The notes: a model not told the origin generated them from the letters alone. Shown: positions 16,899-25,339, counted from the stretch's first letter. The stretch: DNA of 49,334 nucleotides from Nitrospirota bacterium (GCA_021791055.1 JAJYXI010000071.1:1-49334), one strand, 5' to 3'. Numbers and translations: made by a program.

Positions 16899-17003
16899 AA
16901 CTACAGGCTATAGGCACGAGGCAATGAAAAGACAGGCTAAAGGTAAATGGCGAATGGCTAAAGGCAGAAACCTTTTACCTTTAACCTTTTGCCCTTTGTC
17001 TGT
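16873..17003 (+). repeat. Period-7 repeat tract after the ABC exporter gene
   Basis: The words aggcaat, aggcgat, gggcaat, ggctata, ggctaaa and ggtaaat continue from the last codons of the ABC gene into the intergenic region. They are answered by complementary words (ccttttacctttaacctttt), giving a long imperfect hairpin. It belongs to the same repeat family seen elsewhere in the window. Confidence 0.6.
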
Positions 17004-17004
17004 T

Positions 17005-17106
17005 TTATTTAGCCTTTTTAGGATGGTCTTCCCTATAGGAAATTATAAAGACAATAAGAGCAATAACCACTATTCCTGCAAGTATTATATACAATCCTTC
17101 AGACAT
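17005..17106 (-). CDS. 33-residue single-helix membrane protein
   Basis: The frame starts MSEGLYIILAG, has one hydrophobic helix (IVVIALIVFIISY) and ends with a charged tail (REDHPKKAK). Its ATG directly abuts the stop codon of the upstream minus-strand gene, and AAGGAGG lies 8 nt before it, read within the end of that gene. This arrangement supports real, coupled translation. No family is recognised. It lies antisense to the exporter operon. Confidence 0.6.
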   Translation of the reverse strand: MSEGLYIILAGIVVIALIVFIISYREDHPKKAK

Positions 17107-17304
17107 TTACTTAACCTCCTTCTTTTCAGGAATTGCATAAAAGCCGATGAGAAATACAATTATAGCGATAACAAAAAAAGCAATGCTTGTAGCATAAGAG
17201 ACCTTTTCGGTAAGAACGCTACCTATCACACCAACAGTAAGCAAATACTTGGTAACATCCATGAGCATTTTACCTGCTTCTTTTCTTCGGTCCTCGTGCT
17301 TCAT
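17107..17304 (-). CDS. Small hypothetical membrane protein (65 aa)
   Basis: The N-terminus is charged (MKHEDRRKEAGKML). Two hydrophobic stretches follow (YLLTVGVIGSVL and SIAFFVIAIIVFLIGFYAI), then a basic tail. TATAAT occurs 7 nt before the ATG without a Shine-Dalgarno, so the transcript may be leaderless. It forms a two-gene unit with the 33-residue protein downstream, inserted between and opposite to the ABC and HlyD genes. Function unknown; a moron-like or housekeeping membrane peptide is possible. Confidence 0.65.
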   Translation of the reverse strand: MKHEDRRKEAGKMLMDVTKYLLTVGVIGSVLTEKVSYATSIAFFVIAIIVFLIGFYAIPEKKEVK

Positions 17305-17341
17305 GATTCCAATTATATCATAAAAAGAGAGGCAAGAGGCG

Positions 17342-18712
17342 ATGCTTAAACGATTGAAAGATTATTTTAAGGGCGACAATTTGCAATACGAATTTCTCCC
17401 TCCAGCGCTTGAGATAGAGGAGACGCCGCCATCTCCCGCACGGAGACTGCTGATATGGGCGATATTCATTATGATAATCATTGCCTTTTTATGGTCGTAT
17501 TTCGGAAAGGTGGACGAGGTCGCTGTAGCTCGTGGAAAGGTCATTCCCGATGGAAGGGTAAAGGTCATTCAGCCTATGGAGACGGGAGTCATAAAGGCTA
17601 TTCACGTTGAAGAAGGGCAGAGGGTAAAGGAGGGACAGATGCTCATTGAACTTGACCCTACAATCAAGCAGGCAGATGTGGCAAGCACTGCAAAGGCATT
17701 GTCAATTCACATGACCGATAAGGAAAGGCTGATAGAGGAGCTGAATGGAGAAAAGACAGGCGAAGGGCAATATGAAGGCTCAAGGCTAAAGGCAAATGGC
17801 AAATGGCAAGAAGCAAAAGGTATACTGCAACTCCAGAAGCAGCTTAAAGAAGCGAGGGAGTCGGAATATAAGGCGAGGGAAGATGCGCTGAGGCTCATTA
17901 TTTCCCAGAGGGAAAATGCACTTTTTGCAGCAGAGGCAATTTTAATAAAACTTGAAAAAACACATGCGATATTAAAGGAGCAGGAGATAGCATATAGAAA
18001 TCTTTATAAGCACGAATACATATCTAAAATGGATCTGCTTAACAAGCAGATGGAATTTCACTCTGCCGAGCAGGAGCTTGAGGCACAGAAGAGGATAGCG
18101 AGGCAGGCGAAGGACAGTCTTGAAGAGGCGCGGAAAAATCTCGATGCCCTTAAAAAAGAGAGGGAGAAGGGAATACTCAGCGATATCGTAGACAGGGAAA
18201 AGAGCATTACTGCCATTGAAGGAGAGGTCATAAAGGCAAAGAAGCGATATGAGCTCGAAAGGCTCTGCTCTCCTGTAGCCGGGACTGTTCACGGACTTGC
18301 CTCATATACTGTTGGAGGTGTAGTGACTCCGGCTCAGCCTATTGTCACTGTTGTCCCTGAAGGAACGCCTCTTATAATAGAAGTAATGGCCTTAAATAAG
18401 GATATAGGATTTTTAAAGGTAGGTCAGGAGGCGGAAGTGAAGCTCGATACCTTCCCCTTCCAGAAATACGGGACTATTAAGGGTAAGGTGGCATTCATAA
18501 GCCCTGATGCCTTTGAGGATGAAAAGCTTGGGTCTGTATATAAAATGAAGGTGGAACTGGAGAAAGCGAGTATTAATGTCGATGGAAACGGTATCCCTGT
18601 TTCGCCCGGAATGGCTGTGACTGTTGAGGTGAAGACGAATAAAAGAAGGATAATAGAGTTTTTCCTGTCGCCGATTGTTAAATATGCGAAGGAGAGCCTG
18701 ACATTAAGATAG
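17342..18712 (+). CDS. HlyD-family type I secretion adaptor (membrane fusion protein)
   Basis: 456 residues. A short cytoplasmic segment is followed by one membrane helix (LLIWAIFIMIIIAFLWSYF, about 36-54), a lipoyl-like half (GRVKVIQPMETGVIKAIHVEEGQ), a long coiled coil (about 120-305), the second lipoyl half (RLCSPVAGTVHGL) and a beta-barrel ending in GMAVTVEVKT. It bridges the ABC exporter and an outer-membrane channel. Period-7 repeat DNA at 17775-17820 lengthens the coiled-coil region in frame (SRLKANGKWQEAKG). With the upstream ABC gene it forms the export machine for the RTX proteins. Confidence 0.93.
   Translation: MLKRLKDYFKGDNLQYEFLPPALEIEETPPSPARRLLIWAIFIMIIIAFLWSYFGKVDEVAVARGKVIPDGRVKVIQPMETGVIKAIHVEEGQRVKEGQMLIELDPTIKQADVASTAKALSIHMTDKERLIEELNGEKTGEGQYEGSRLKANGKWQEAKGILQLQKQLKEARESEYKAREDALRLIISQRENALFAAEAILIKLEKTHAILKEQEIAYRNLYKHEYISKMDLLNKQMEFHSAEQELEAQKRIARQAKDSLEEARKNLDALKKEREKGILSDIVDREKSITAIEGEVIKAKKRYELERLCSPVAGTVHGLASYTVGGVVTPAQPIVTVVPEGTPLIIEVMALNKDIGFLKVGQEAEVKLDTFPFQKYGTIKGKVAFISPDAFEDEKLGSVYKMKVELEKASINVDGNGIPVSPGMAVTVEVKTNKRRIIEFFLSPIVKYAKESLTLR
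17775..17820 (+). repeat. Period-7 repeat inside hlyD
   Basis: The words ggctcaa, ggctaaa, ggcaaat, ggcaaat and ggcaaga repeat at 7 bp in frame with the adaptor gene. Confidence 0.65.
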
Positions 18713-18785
18713 GTAAAAGGTGAAAGGTAAAAAGTGAAAGTGATAAAATCCTTGACCGTTAACCCTTTACCATTAACCGTTTGCC
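18712..18785 (+). repeat. Period-7 inverted repeat between hlyD and the helicase gene
   Basis: The words aggtaaa, aggtgaa, aggtaaa and aagtgaa face complementary words (ttaaccctttaccattaaccg), making an imperfect hairpin at the convergent 3' ends of two genes. The right arm supplies the last codons of the helicase gene. It may serve as a terminator, but there is no clean T-run. Confidence 0.55.
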
Positions 18786-21091
18786 AAGAGGCTTTTCAAA
18801 AAATACATTGCCCCGTTTTTGTCCAATGGCTGGTTTGCTGAGCCGCACTGGGAGTCCTGAACGCATGAAGGGCATCCTTCTTCGCAGTCGCAGTTCTGAA
18901 TTATTTCTATTGCGGATTTAATCCATTCAACAGGGACATCGAGAACCCGCTTTGATAATCCTATCCCGCCTTCATATCCATCGTAGATAAAAATGGCTGG
19001 TGTCTTGAATTCAGGATGTACGGCATAACTATAACCGCCGATGTCTCCCTTGTCGCAGAGTGCAAATAGAGGCATGCAGGCGATGGTTACATGCTCTGCT
19101 GCATGAAGGGTTCCCGGCAAATCATATCCTTTATCAATAATTTTGTTTGCAAGGCTTTTGTGAATAACCATCCATATGCCTTCTGTATCGAATATGTATT
19201 CAGGCATTTCCACTGTGTGCCTTGACATCCTTGTGCCATCGAACAAATTTTTCTTGTCATAGCCGATTACCTGATAAGTAATCTTCATCATTCCATGATA
19301 GAGATCAACATCTCTGGATAAAGGAATGCGAGATTTTTGGGGCATTCCGATAATCTCCACATATTCATTTGATAATGCCTGCGTGTAGTAATTTACATCT
19401 ACCTCTCTGCATATGGCTTCATTATTTTCTAAATCGAGGTTTAATACCTGATACTGCTTCCCTCTGTGAAGGTAAATTGCACCCGGGAATGCCTCACGAT
19501 AAATTCTTTTGCCGTCAAGGTCTCCGATATGCCTGCCCATTTCATCCTTGAGTTTTAATGGCTTTCCGATAGTCCTTATCCCGATTTCTCTTTGGGGCAT
19601 TCTTTTTTTTGAAAACCATATGTCGCCGAGTTTGCCTGTTTTGAGGCTGTTCTCATCGACCAGTTCGTCAATGACATCAGACATTTTATTAATGTCATAT
19701 ACAGTATCATCTGCCCTCAGATAAACCTCATCTGCAGCACATATGAGATGTTTTTTTAAGATATTTTTATTTGATGGGTCGCAGATTGATGCCTCGTGGG
19801 GCTTTTCAAGGAATGCCTCCGGATGAGAGATAAAATAGTGGTCAAGGGCATCCTTAATTGCAATCATTACTATCAATGATTCCTGCCCGTTCTTTTCATA
19901 TCTCCGGCCAACACGGCCAGCCCTCTGCCATGTGCTTGAGATGGAGCCGGGATAGCCGCAGAGTATGCATACATCGAGGCCTCCGATATCAACTCCCAAT
20001 TCAAGGGCGCTTGTGGATATAACACCCATCAATTCACCGCTGAAGAGCTTTTGTTCTATCTCTCTTCTCTCAGTGGGAAGGAATCCTGCCCTGTAAGGGC
20101 TTATTTTGTCGGATAGCAGCGGCGCACGTTCCATGCTCCATTTATATATCAATTCCGTAATCTTCCTTGCCTTTGTGAAGAGTATCGTCCTTAATCCCGA
20201 GTTTATGCATTTCAGGAATATCCTCGTTGCCTCTGTATAGGGACTGTCGAGGGGACTTAAGAAAAGAAAGTGTTTTCCCGATTGAGGTGCTCCTGTTTTG
20301 TCTATCACATCGAATGGGACTCCGATGAGTGTTTCTGCAAGTTCCTTTGGATTTGCTATTGTTGCAGAGCATGCTATGAATTGGGGATTGCTTCCCCAGT
20401 AATTGCAGATCCTTCTGAGCCTTCTGAAAACATGGCTTACATGCGAGCCGAATACTCCTCTGTATGTATGGATTTCGTCAACAACTATATATTTCAGATT
20501 TCTAAAGAAGTCCTCCCATTTTTTGTGGAATGGATTAAGGGCAAGGTGAATCATATCAGGGTTTGTAAAAATTACATTGGGGATATGTTCTCTTATCTTT
20601 TTTCTTCTGTAAGGTGTGGTGTCGCCGTCATAAACTTCAGCAAAGGCGCTCACCCCCCTGTTTCCCCCCTTGGTAAGGGGGGAATTAAAGGGGGGTATTT
20701 CTATGCACTCACTTAAGAGTCCTCGCAGATTCTTAACCTGATCCTGCTCTAATCCCTTTAATGGAAAGATATAGAGTGCCTTTGTTTCAGGATTTTCGAG
20801 GATGGATTCTATGACAGGGATATTGTAGATAAGGCTTTTACCGCTGGCAGTAGGCGTCATTACAACCACATTCTGCCCTTGTCTAATGAGATTTATTCCT
20901 TCAACCTGATGAGTGTAAAATTTTTCTATGCCTCTACTTTTTAATGCATTTTTTATTTCATCCTTCATTTCTAAATCGGCAAAGTTAGCATCCTCCGGAG
21001 GGATATATTTGTGGGCTGTGATTCCAGCGTTGATGAGGCGGTCTTTTTTGAGAGAATCAATAAAATCGTTGATATTTGTCGAGTCCTGCAT
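18773..21091 (-). CDS. DEAD/DEAH-box helicase with C-terminal zinc domain (MrfA-like)
   Basis: 772 residues. RecA-like domain 1 has the Walker A-type motif TPTASGKS (about 79-86) and VVDEIHTYRGVFG (motif II). Domain 2 has TSALELGVDIGGLD and QRAGRVGRR. The C-terminus is a DUF1998/MZB-type domain with four cysteines in CDCEEGCPSCVQDSQCG, an iron-sulfur or zinc site typical of MrfA/YprA DNA-repair helicases. A G/C-rich hairpin repeat (20651-20697) adds an in-frame insertion (NSPLTKGGNRGV) between motif Ia and the next strand. The ATG lacks a Shine-Dalgarno; TTTAAT lies 5 nt upstream. Confidence 0.88.
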   Translation of the reverse strand: MQDSTNINDFIDSLKKDRLINAGITAHKYIPPEDANFADLEMKDEIKNALKSRGIEKFYTHQVEGINLIRQGQNVVVMTPTASGKSLIYNIPVIESILENPETKALYIFPLKGLEQDQVKNLRGLLSECIEIPPFNSPLTKGGNRGVSAFAEVYDGDTTPYRRKKIREHIPNVIFTNPDMIHLALNPFHKKWEDFFRNLKYIVVDEIHTYRGVFGSHVSHVFRRLRRICNYWGSNPQFIACSATIANPKELAETLIGVPFDVIDKTGAPQSGKHFLFLSPLDSPYTEATRIFLKCINSGLRTILFTKARKITELIYKWSMERAPLLSDKISPYRAGFLPTERREIEQKLFSGELMGVISTSALELGVDIGGLDVCILCGYPGSISSTWQRAGRVGRRYEKNGQESLIVMIAIKDALDHYFISHPEAFLEKPHEASICDPSNKNILKKHLICAADEVYLRADDTVYDINKMSDVIDELVDENSLKTGKLGDIWFSKKRMPQREIGIRTIGKPLKLKDEMGRHIGDLDGKRIYREAFPGAIYLHRGKQYQVLNLDLENNEAICREVDVNYYTQALSNEYVEIIGMPQKSRIPLSRDVDLYHGMMKITYQVIGYDKKNLFDGTRMSRHTVEMPEYIFDTEGIWMVIHKSLANKIIDKGYDLPGTLHAAEHVTIACMPLFALCDKGDIGGYSYAVHPEFKTPAIFIYDGYEGGIGLSKRVLDVPVEWIKSAIEIIQNCDCEEGCPSCVQDSQCGSANQPLDKNGAMYFLKSLLANG
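20651..20697 (+). repeat. G/C-homopolymer hairpin repeat inserted in the helicase gene
   Basis: The tract holds runs of six C and six G around a perfect stem (CCCCCCTT at 20664-20671, loop GGT, AAGGGGGG to 20682), flanked by more C and G runs. It matches the dispersed type in which blocks of CCCCC and TTTAATCCCCC alternate, seen in many bacterial genomes. It is in frame, so the helicase stays open. Confidence 0.75.
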
Positions 21092-21223
21092 TTCTTATTA
21101 AAACAGATATTCAAGTGTTTGTTCTACTTTGCAAGTAGGACTGTTTAAGGCGGGTATGCATACGGTAAAAAGCTTTACAAATGCACGATTGGGTTTTAAG
21201 TCCCGGCTTAACCATCTCTTTTT

Positions 21224-21242
21224 TTGCGCAAATTTTGCGCAA
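21224..21242 (+). promoter_or_regulatory. Twin TTGCGCAA palindromes upstream of the hydrogenase promoter
   Basis: Two copies of the 8-bp palindrome TTGCGCAA are separated by 3 bp, and the whole forms a near-perfect larger palindrome. It ends 10 bp before the -35 box at 21252, a typical activator or repressor position. No known regulator is assigned to the site. Confidence 0.45.
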
Positions 21243-21251
21243 AATTTTTTA

Positions 21252-21280
21252 TTGACAACACATTTGGGGTCATCTATGAT
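21252..21280 (+). promoter_or_regulatory. Sigma70-type promoter of the hydrogenase operon
   Basis: TTGACA (21252-21257) and TATGAT (21275-21280) are separated by exactly 17 bp. The predicted transcript starts near 21287, about 40 nt before the first gene. This is the only good promoter in the 234-bp divergent gap. The rest of the gap holds the twin palindrome and a small CTACTT/AAGTAG hairpin and no convincing gene. Confidence 0.7.
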
Positions 21281-21325
21281 TTGATTATTAAAGCCTGTCA
21301 ATAAGCGCTATTCCAAGAGGAAGCA

Positions 21326-22387
21326 ATGAAAGATGTCGGGTATTTAATATTGATGAAAGAGGACTTAGGCAATTTCATATCGAGGCTTTCAAGGCTCCAG
21401 AAATTGTTTGCGCCTGTATCAAAAGGATACAACAACTTTTCATTTAAGGAAATAAGCCCGGCAGATGAAATTGCACTGAAATACATACCCACAATACTTC
21501 CTCCAAAAAAGTTCTTCATGCCCCAGCAGGAGCCCCTTCTTGAATTCAGCACTGCAAAGGGTTTGGATGCAAGGCCTGTCGTGGAATACGAAAAGATGAC
21601 CATATTCGGCGTCCATACATGCGACCTTGCAGGAATACAGTGCCTGAACATGGTCTTTTCTGTGAGACCGAGGGACTACAACTACCTTATCAGAAAGAGG
21701 CTAATAGATATAATCGGCCTTGAGTGCAATGAATACTGCGATGAGTATGCAAGCTGCTGTCTTGTTAGCTCTCACATGCCGAGCGGCGGATATGATATGT
21801 TTTTTACCGACCTTGGAGATTACTTCATAGTGCATGTAAATACACAGGTTGGTGAAAACATTGTAGAGTCAATAAAGTTTTTCGAGCAAGCCGGAACAGT
21901 GCACTTGGAAGAGCTTAAAGAAATGAGAGACAGGAAGAGAGCCATATTTAAAAACGAGGTTCCTGTTGAACCGAGATTTATACCAGAGCTATTCGACAGG
22001 TCTTTTGAAAACAAGGTGTGAAAGGAATTGGAAGAGAGGTGCCTTGCATGCGGCAACTGCACAAATGTCTGTCCTACCTGCTACTGCTTTGACATCATAG
22101 ACGAAATAGAACTGGACATGAAGACAGGGAGACGCTACCGCAGATGGGATTCGTGCCAGCTTGAGCCTTTTGCAAAGGTGGCAGGAGGCGAGAACTTCAG
22201 GAAGGAGCGCTCTGCAAGACAGAGGCATCGCTATTACCGCAAATTCAGGTATCCTGTGAGCAAGTTTGCACGGTTTTTCTGCACCGGCTGCGGAAGGTGC
22301 AGCAGGACATGCATGGCAAAGATAAATCTCAAAGACGTGCTGAGCGCCCTTTTAAAGGAGATGGATTCATCCCTATGGAAAAGGTAA
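21326..22387 (+). CDS. hydB: Sulfhydrogenase beta subunit (AsrA-like) with in-frame TGA
   Basis: One reading frame of 353 codons, interrupted only by TGA at 22019-22021. The N-terminal part has the family hallmark FGVHTCDLAGIQCL. The part after the stop has CLACGNCTNVCPTCYC and CTGCGRCSRTC, two [4Fe-4S] binding sets. The total length matches AsrA/HydB proteins, which pass electrons between the NAD(P)-binding subunit and the hydrogenase. The stop falls between ENKV and KELEERC, where, from memory of the family, homologues usually carry Trp, so TGG to TGA is the simplest explanation. Either the mutation inactivates the gene, it is a base error, or the stop is read through. AGAGGA precedes the ATG. 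Confidence 0.8.
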
Positions 22388-23211
22388 TTATAAAAGAGTC
22401 CAATTACAGGATAAGAACCGCCAGGGTTATCAAGACAAAACAGATGACGGCGCATGAGAAGCTTTTCGAAATAGCGCTTGAAGGCGGAGAAAGCCTCGAT
22501 TATGAGCCCGGCCAGTTTGTCATAGTCTCTCTCATGGGCATTGGCGAGGCGCCGATATCTATCTGTTCTTCTCCCACAAAAGCCGGTTCTTTTGAGATCT
22601 GCGTGCGGGCTGTCGGCAAGGTTACCAATGCAATGCACAGATTAGAGGCGGGAGACGAAATAGGAATTAGGGGACCTTATGGCAAGGGCTTTCCTATAAG
22701 GATACTGGAGGGAAACGATTTGCTTTTTGTTGCCGGAGGGCTTGGTATAGCGCCGCTTCGTTCTCTTATTAGGTATACATTCGACAACCGCCGTGACTTC
22801 GGAAAGGTACATATCCTTTTAGGATGCAAGACCTCGCAGGATATGCTCTTTTCGGATGAGCTTGAGCAGTGGTTCAAGCGGATGGATGTTCACTATGAAT
22901 GTACGGTTGACCGTGCAGCCCCGGACTGGGCCGGACATGTCGGGCAGATCACCACGCTTATCCCGGGTGTCCACCTTGCGCCCGAGAGGACATTTGCAGT
23001 GATTGTCGGTCCTCCTATTATGTACCGGTTTGTGATAAAGGAGCTTATATCTAAGAACATACCTGAATGCCAGATATTTGTATCTCTCGAAAGGCATATG
23101 AAGTGCGGTATGGGCAAGTGCGGGAGGTGCCAGATACAGAATTTATACTGCTGTCAGGACGGGCCTGTGTTTAACTATGCAGAGATTAAAAACATGAAAG
23201 AGGCATTATAA
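22375..23211 (+). CDS. hydG: Sulfhydrogenase gamma subunit, FAD/NAD(P)-binding (AsrB-like)
   Basis: 278 residues from the ATG at 22375, which overlaps the upstream stop by 13 nt. The further-upstream start is less likely because AAAGGAG at 22354 suits this one. A ferredoxin-reductase-like FAD domain (LDYEPGQFVIVSL, APISICSS) is followed by an NAD(P) domain (FVAGGLGIAPLRSLI). The C-terminal [2Fe-2S] ligands are in MKCGMGKCGRC and CCQDG. It should exchange electrons with NAD(P)H in the group 3b hydrogenase. The next gene starts within its stop codon (TAATG). Confidence 0.9.
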   Translation: MEKVIIKESNYRIRTARVIKTKQMTAHEKLFEIALEGGESLDYEPGQFVIVSLMGIGEAPISICSSPTKAGSFEICVRAVGKVTNAMHRLEAGDEIGIRGPYGKGFPIRILEGNDLLFVAGGLGIAPLRSLIRYTFDNRRDFGKVHILLGCKTSQDMLFSDELEQWFKRMDVHYECTVDRAAPDWAGHVGQITTLIPGVHLAPERTFAVIVGPPIMYRFVIKELISKNIPECQIFVSLERHMKCGMGKCGRCQIQNLYCCQDGPVFNYAEIKNMKEAL

Positions 23212-23969
23212 TGAGAAGACCAAAGGTTGCTTTCTTCGACCTTTCATGCTGTGAGGGATGCCAGCTTCAGGTTGTCAATTTCGGCGAATCCCTTCTGGAT
23301 ATTCTTGATACCATCGATGTCGTGGAGTTCCGCGAGGTTATGTCAGAGAAGTGGGACAGGGAGGTTGATATTGCTATCGTAGAAGGCAGCGTAACCGATG
23401 AGCATGCAGTTGAACGCGTCAAACAGATACGGGAAAAGTCTAAGATTCTAATTGCCTACGGCTCATGCGCAACCATAGGCGGCGTGAATGGAATGAAAAA
23501 CAACTTTGACCTCACAGAGATAAGGAAGCATGTGTACGGAGAGGGTTATAAATTCTTTCATACAGCTATGACAAAGGCTGTTTATCAAGTTGTAAAGGTG
23601 GATTATTTTGTGAACGGATGCCCCATTTACCAGCCTGAATTCGAAAGGGTTTTGAAGAGCGCTATACAGGGTATTCCTTATTATGTGCCTGACTATGCGG
23701 TATGCGTGGAGTGCAAGCTGAATGAGAATGTCTGCATGTATGACAGGGGAGTAACATGCCTCGGTCCTGTCACGAGGGCCGGGTGCAATTCGTGGTGCAT
23801 AAACAGCGGAAACATATGCTATGGATGCAGGGGCCTTGTGAGTAATCCCAATGAAAAGGGTATGAAGGATGTGATTGCGCGATACGGCATCAACATGGAG
23901 CTTATCATTAATAAAATGGGCATGTACAACAAATGCAGGGAGCTGGTGGAGCATGAAGAAGAAGATTAA
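23211..23969 (+). CDS. hydD: [NiFe] sulfhydrogenase small (delta) subunit
   Basis: 252 residues. DLSCCEGCQLQ (Cys14 and Cys17), GSCATIGG and NGCPIYQPE supply the proximal-cluster cysteines. A Cys-rich C-terminal half (CVECKLNENVCMY, CLGPVTRAGC, CYGCRG) carries two further clusters, as in group 3 hydrogenase small subunits. No Tat signal is present, so the enzyme is cytoplasmic. The gene overlaps both neighbours, confirming a tightly coupled operon. Confidence 0.92.
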   Translation: MRRPKVAFFDLSCCEGCQLQVVNFGESLLDILDTIDVVEFREVMSEKWDREVDIAIVEGSVTDEHAVERVKQIREKSKILIAYGSCATIGGVNGMKNNFDLTEIRKHVYGEGYKFFHTAMTKAVYQVVKVDYFVNGCPIYQPEFERVLKSAIQGIPYYVPDYAVCVECKLNENVCMYDRGVTCLGPVTRAGCNSWCINSGNICYGCRGLVSNPNEKGMKDVIARYGINMELIINKMGMYNKCRELVEHEEED

Positions 23970-25302
23970 GCGTAACCTGAATATAAATGTAGAGTATCTG
24001 ACAAGGGTCGAAGGCCACGGAAACATCGTGGTCAATGTAAAGGAAGGAAGGCTTGAGGAGTGCCGCCTCGATATAATCGAATCTCCGCGCTTCTTCGAGG
24101 GAATCTTGAGAGGCCGCTCTATCTTTGAGGCTCAGCATATCACAAGCAGGATATGCGGTATATGCGCATGCGGACACTCACTCGCATCCATTCAGGCTGC
24201 CGAAGATGCCCTCGGTATTGTGCCTTCAGAACAGACCGTAAAGTTAAGGCAGCTCCTCCTTCATATGGAAATTCTGGATAGTCATATACTTCATATATAT
24301 CTTTTAGCCGCTCCAGACCTCGTCGGTGCCAAGAGCTTTGTGCCGTTGATAGAGACCCATAACAAAGTTGTAAGAAGGGCGCTTCGCATGAAAAAGACCT
24401 GCAATGATGCCTGCGATACCCTTGTCGGCCGGCATGTGCATCCAATAGCAGCTATTGTGGGAGGCTTTACAAAACTTCCAAGAGACAAGGATATTGATGC
24501 AATGCTCGACCTGCTCGGGGGCATGATTCCCGATATGGACGCTACAGTGGATTTTATATCAACCCTCAGATTCCCTGAGTTCGAGCGTGACACAGAATAT
24601 GTTGCACTGGTAAGCAATGACAGCGAATATCCCCTTTTGATGGGTGACATAGGCTCTACCGACGGTGTGAGGATGAATAAGAAGGATTACAAAAAAATCA
24701 CCAATGAGTTTATCGTGCCTCATTCAACTGCAAAACACACAAAGCTGAGCCGTGAGTCTTATGCTGTGGGTGCGCTTGCCCGGTTTAATCTTAACTATGA
24801 AAAACTGAGGCCAAAGGCCAAAGAGGTTGCAGCCACTTTTGGGATGATGCCAAAGTGCGTAAATCCCTATCTCAATACCGCAGCACAGCTTGTTGAGAGC
24901 GTGCATTGCCTTGAGGATGCGATAGCCATACTCGAAGGCCTGAAAAATACCGGAATCGACTACCGTGAAGAGCTTGTGGTTGGTTTAAATGAGCATGGAA
25001 AGATTCCTGTAAGGGCAGGAAACGGCGTCGGTGCAGTCGAAGTGCCGAGGGGAGTGCTCTTTCATAATTACGAGATAGATGGAAATGGAGTTATCGTTCA
25101 TGCCAATTGCATTATCCCCACAAACCAGAACCTGAACAACATAGAGTATGACATGAGAAAGCTCGTTCCAGAGATACTTGGGAAAGAAACTGAAAAAAGC
25201 GACGAAGAGATAACGCTTGCCCTCGAAATGCTCGTGCGTGCGTACGACCCATGCATCTCATGCTCAACGCATATGCTCAATGTAAGATTTATCAATAAAT
25301 GA
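23953..25302 (+). CDS. hydA: [NiFe] sulfhydrogenase large (alpha) subunit
   Basis: 449 residues from the ATG at 23953 (17-nt overlap with hydD; GGTGGAG upstream). The earlier start is rejected because it lies deep within hydD. The nickel ligands are present in RICGICACGH (L1) and DPCISCSTH (L2), all cysteine, so this is not a selenium form. The nine residues after the last His are the peptide expected to be removed by a maturation protease. Together with the AsrA/AsrB-like subunits this fits group 3b, a bidirectional NADP-linked hydrogenase that can also reduce sulfur. No hyp or protease genes are in the window. Confidence 0.93.
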   Translation: MKKKIKRNLNINVEYLTRVEGHGNIVVNVKEGRLEECRLDIIESPRFFEGILRGRSIFEAQHITSRICGICACGHSLASIQAAEDALGIVPSEQTVKLRQLLLHMEILDSHILHIYLLAAPDLVGAKSFVPLIETHNKVVRRALRMKKTCNDACDTLVGRHVHPIAAIVGGFTKLPRDKDIDAMLDLLGGMIPDMDATVDFISTLRFPEFERDTEYVALVSNDSEYPLLMGDIGSTDGVRMNKKDYKKITNEFIVPHSTAKHTKLSRESYAVGALARFNLNYEKLRPKAKEVAATFGMMPKCVNPYLNTAAQLVESVHCLEDAIAILEGLKNTGIDYREELVVGLNEHGKIPVRAGNGVGAVEVPRGVLFHNYEIDGNGVIVHANCIIPTNQNLNNIEYDMRKLVPEILGKETEKSDEEITLALEMLVRAYDPCISCSTHMLNVRFINK

Positions 25303-25339
25303 GATAACGGTTCTGTTGTTACCTGCCGCATAACATAAA

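Noticed and set aside
16888-17349. Plus-strand frame of 153 codons between the ABC and HlyD genes
   Set aside because: Its translation is low-complexity, comes from repeat DNA and lies antisense to two better-supported small membrane-protein genes.
21098-21301. Minus-strand frame of 67 codons upstream of the helicase
   Set aside because: No family resemblance and no ribosome site, and it covers the hydrogenase promoter and palindromes.
22019-22021. A genetic code reading TGA as Trp
   Set aside because: Several clear genes here end at TGA (the large hydrogenase subunit and the first exported protein), so TGA is a normal stop.
22019-22066. Selenocysteine decoding of the TGA in the sulfhydrogenase beta gene
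   Set aside because: The position usually holds Trp, not Cys. The only nearby stem (TGCC/GGCA) is 4 bp and its loop starts with TT, failing the G requirement of bacterial SECIS elements.
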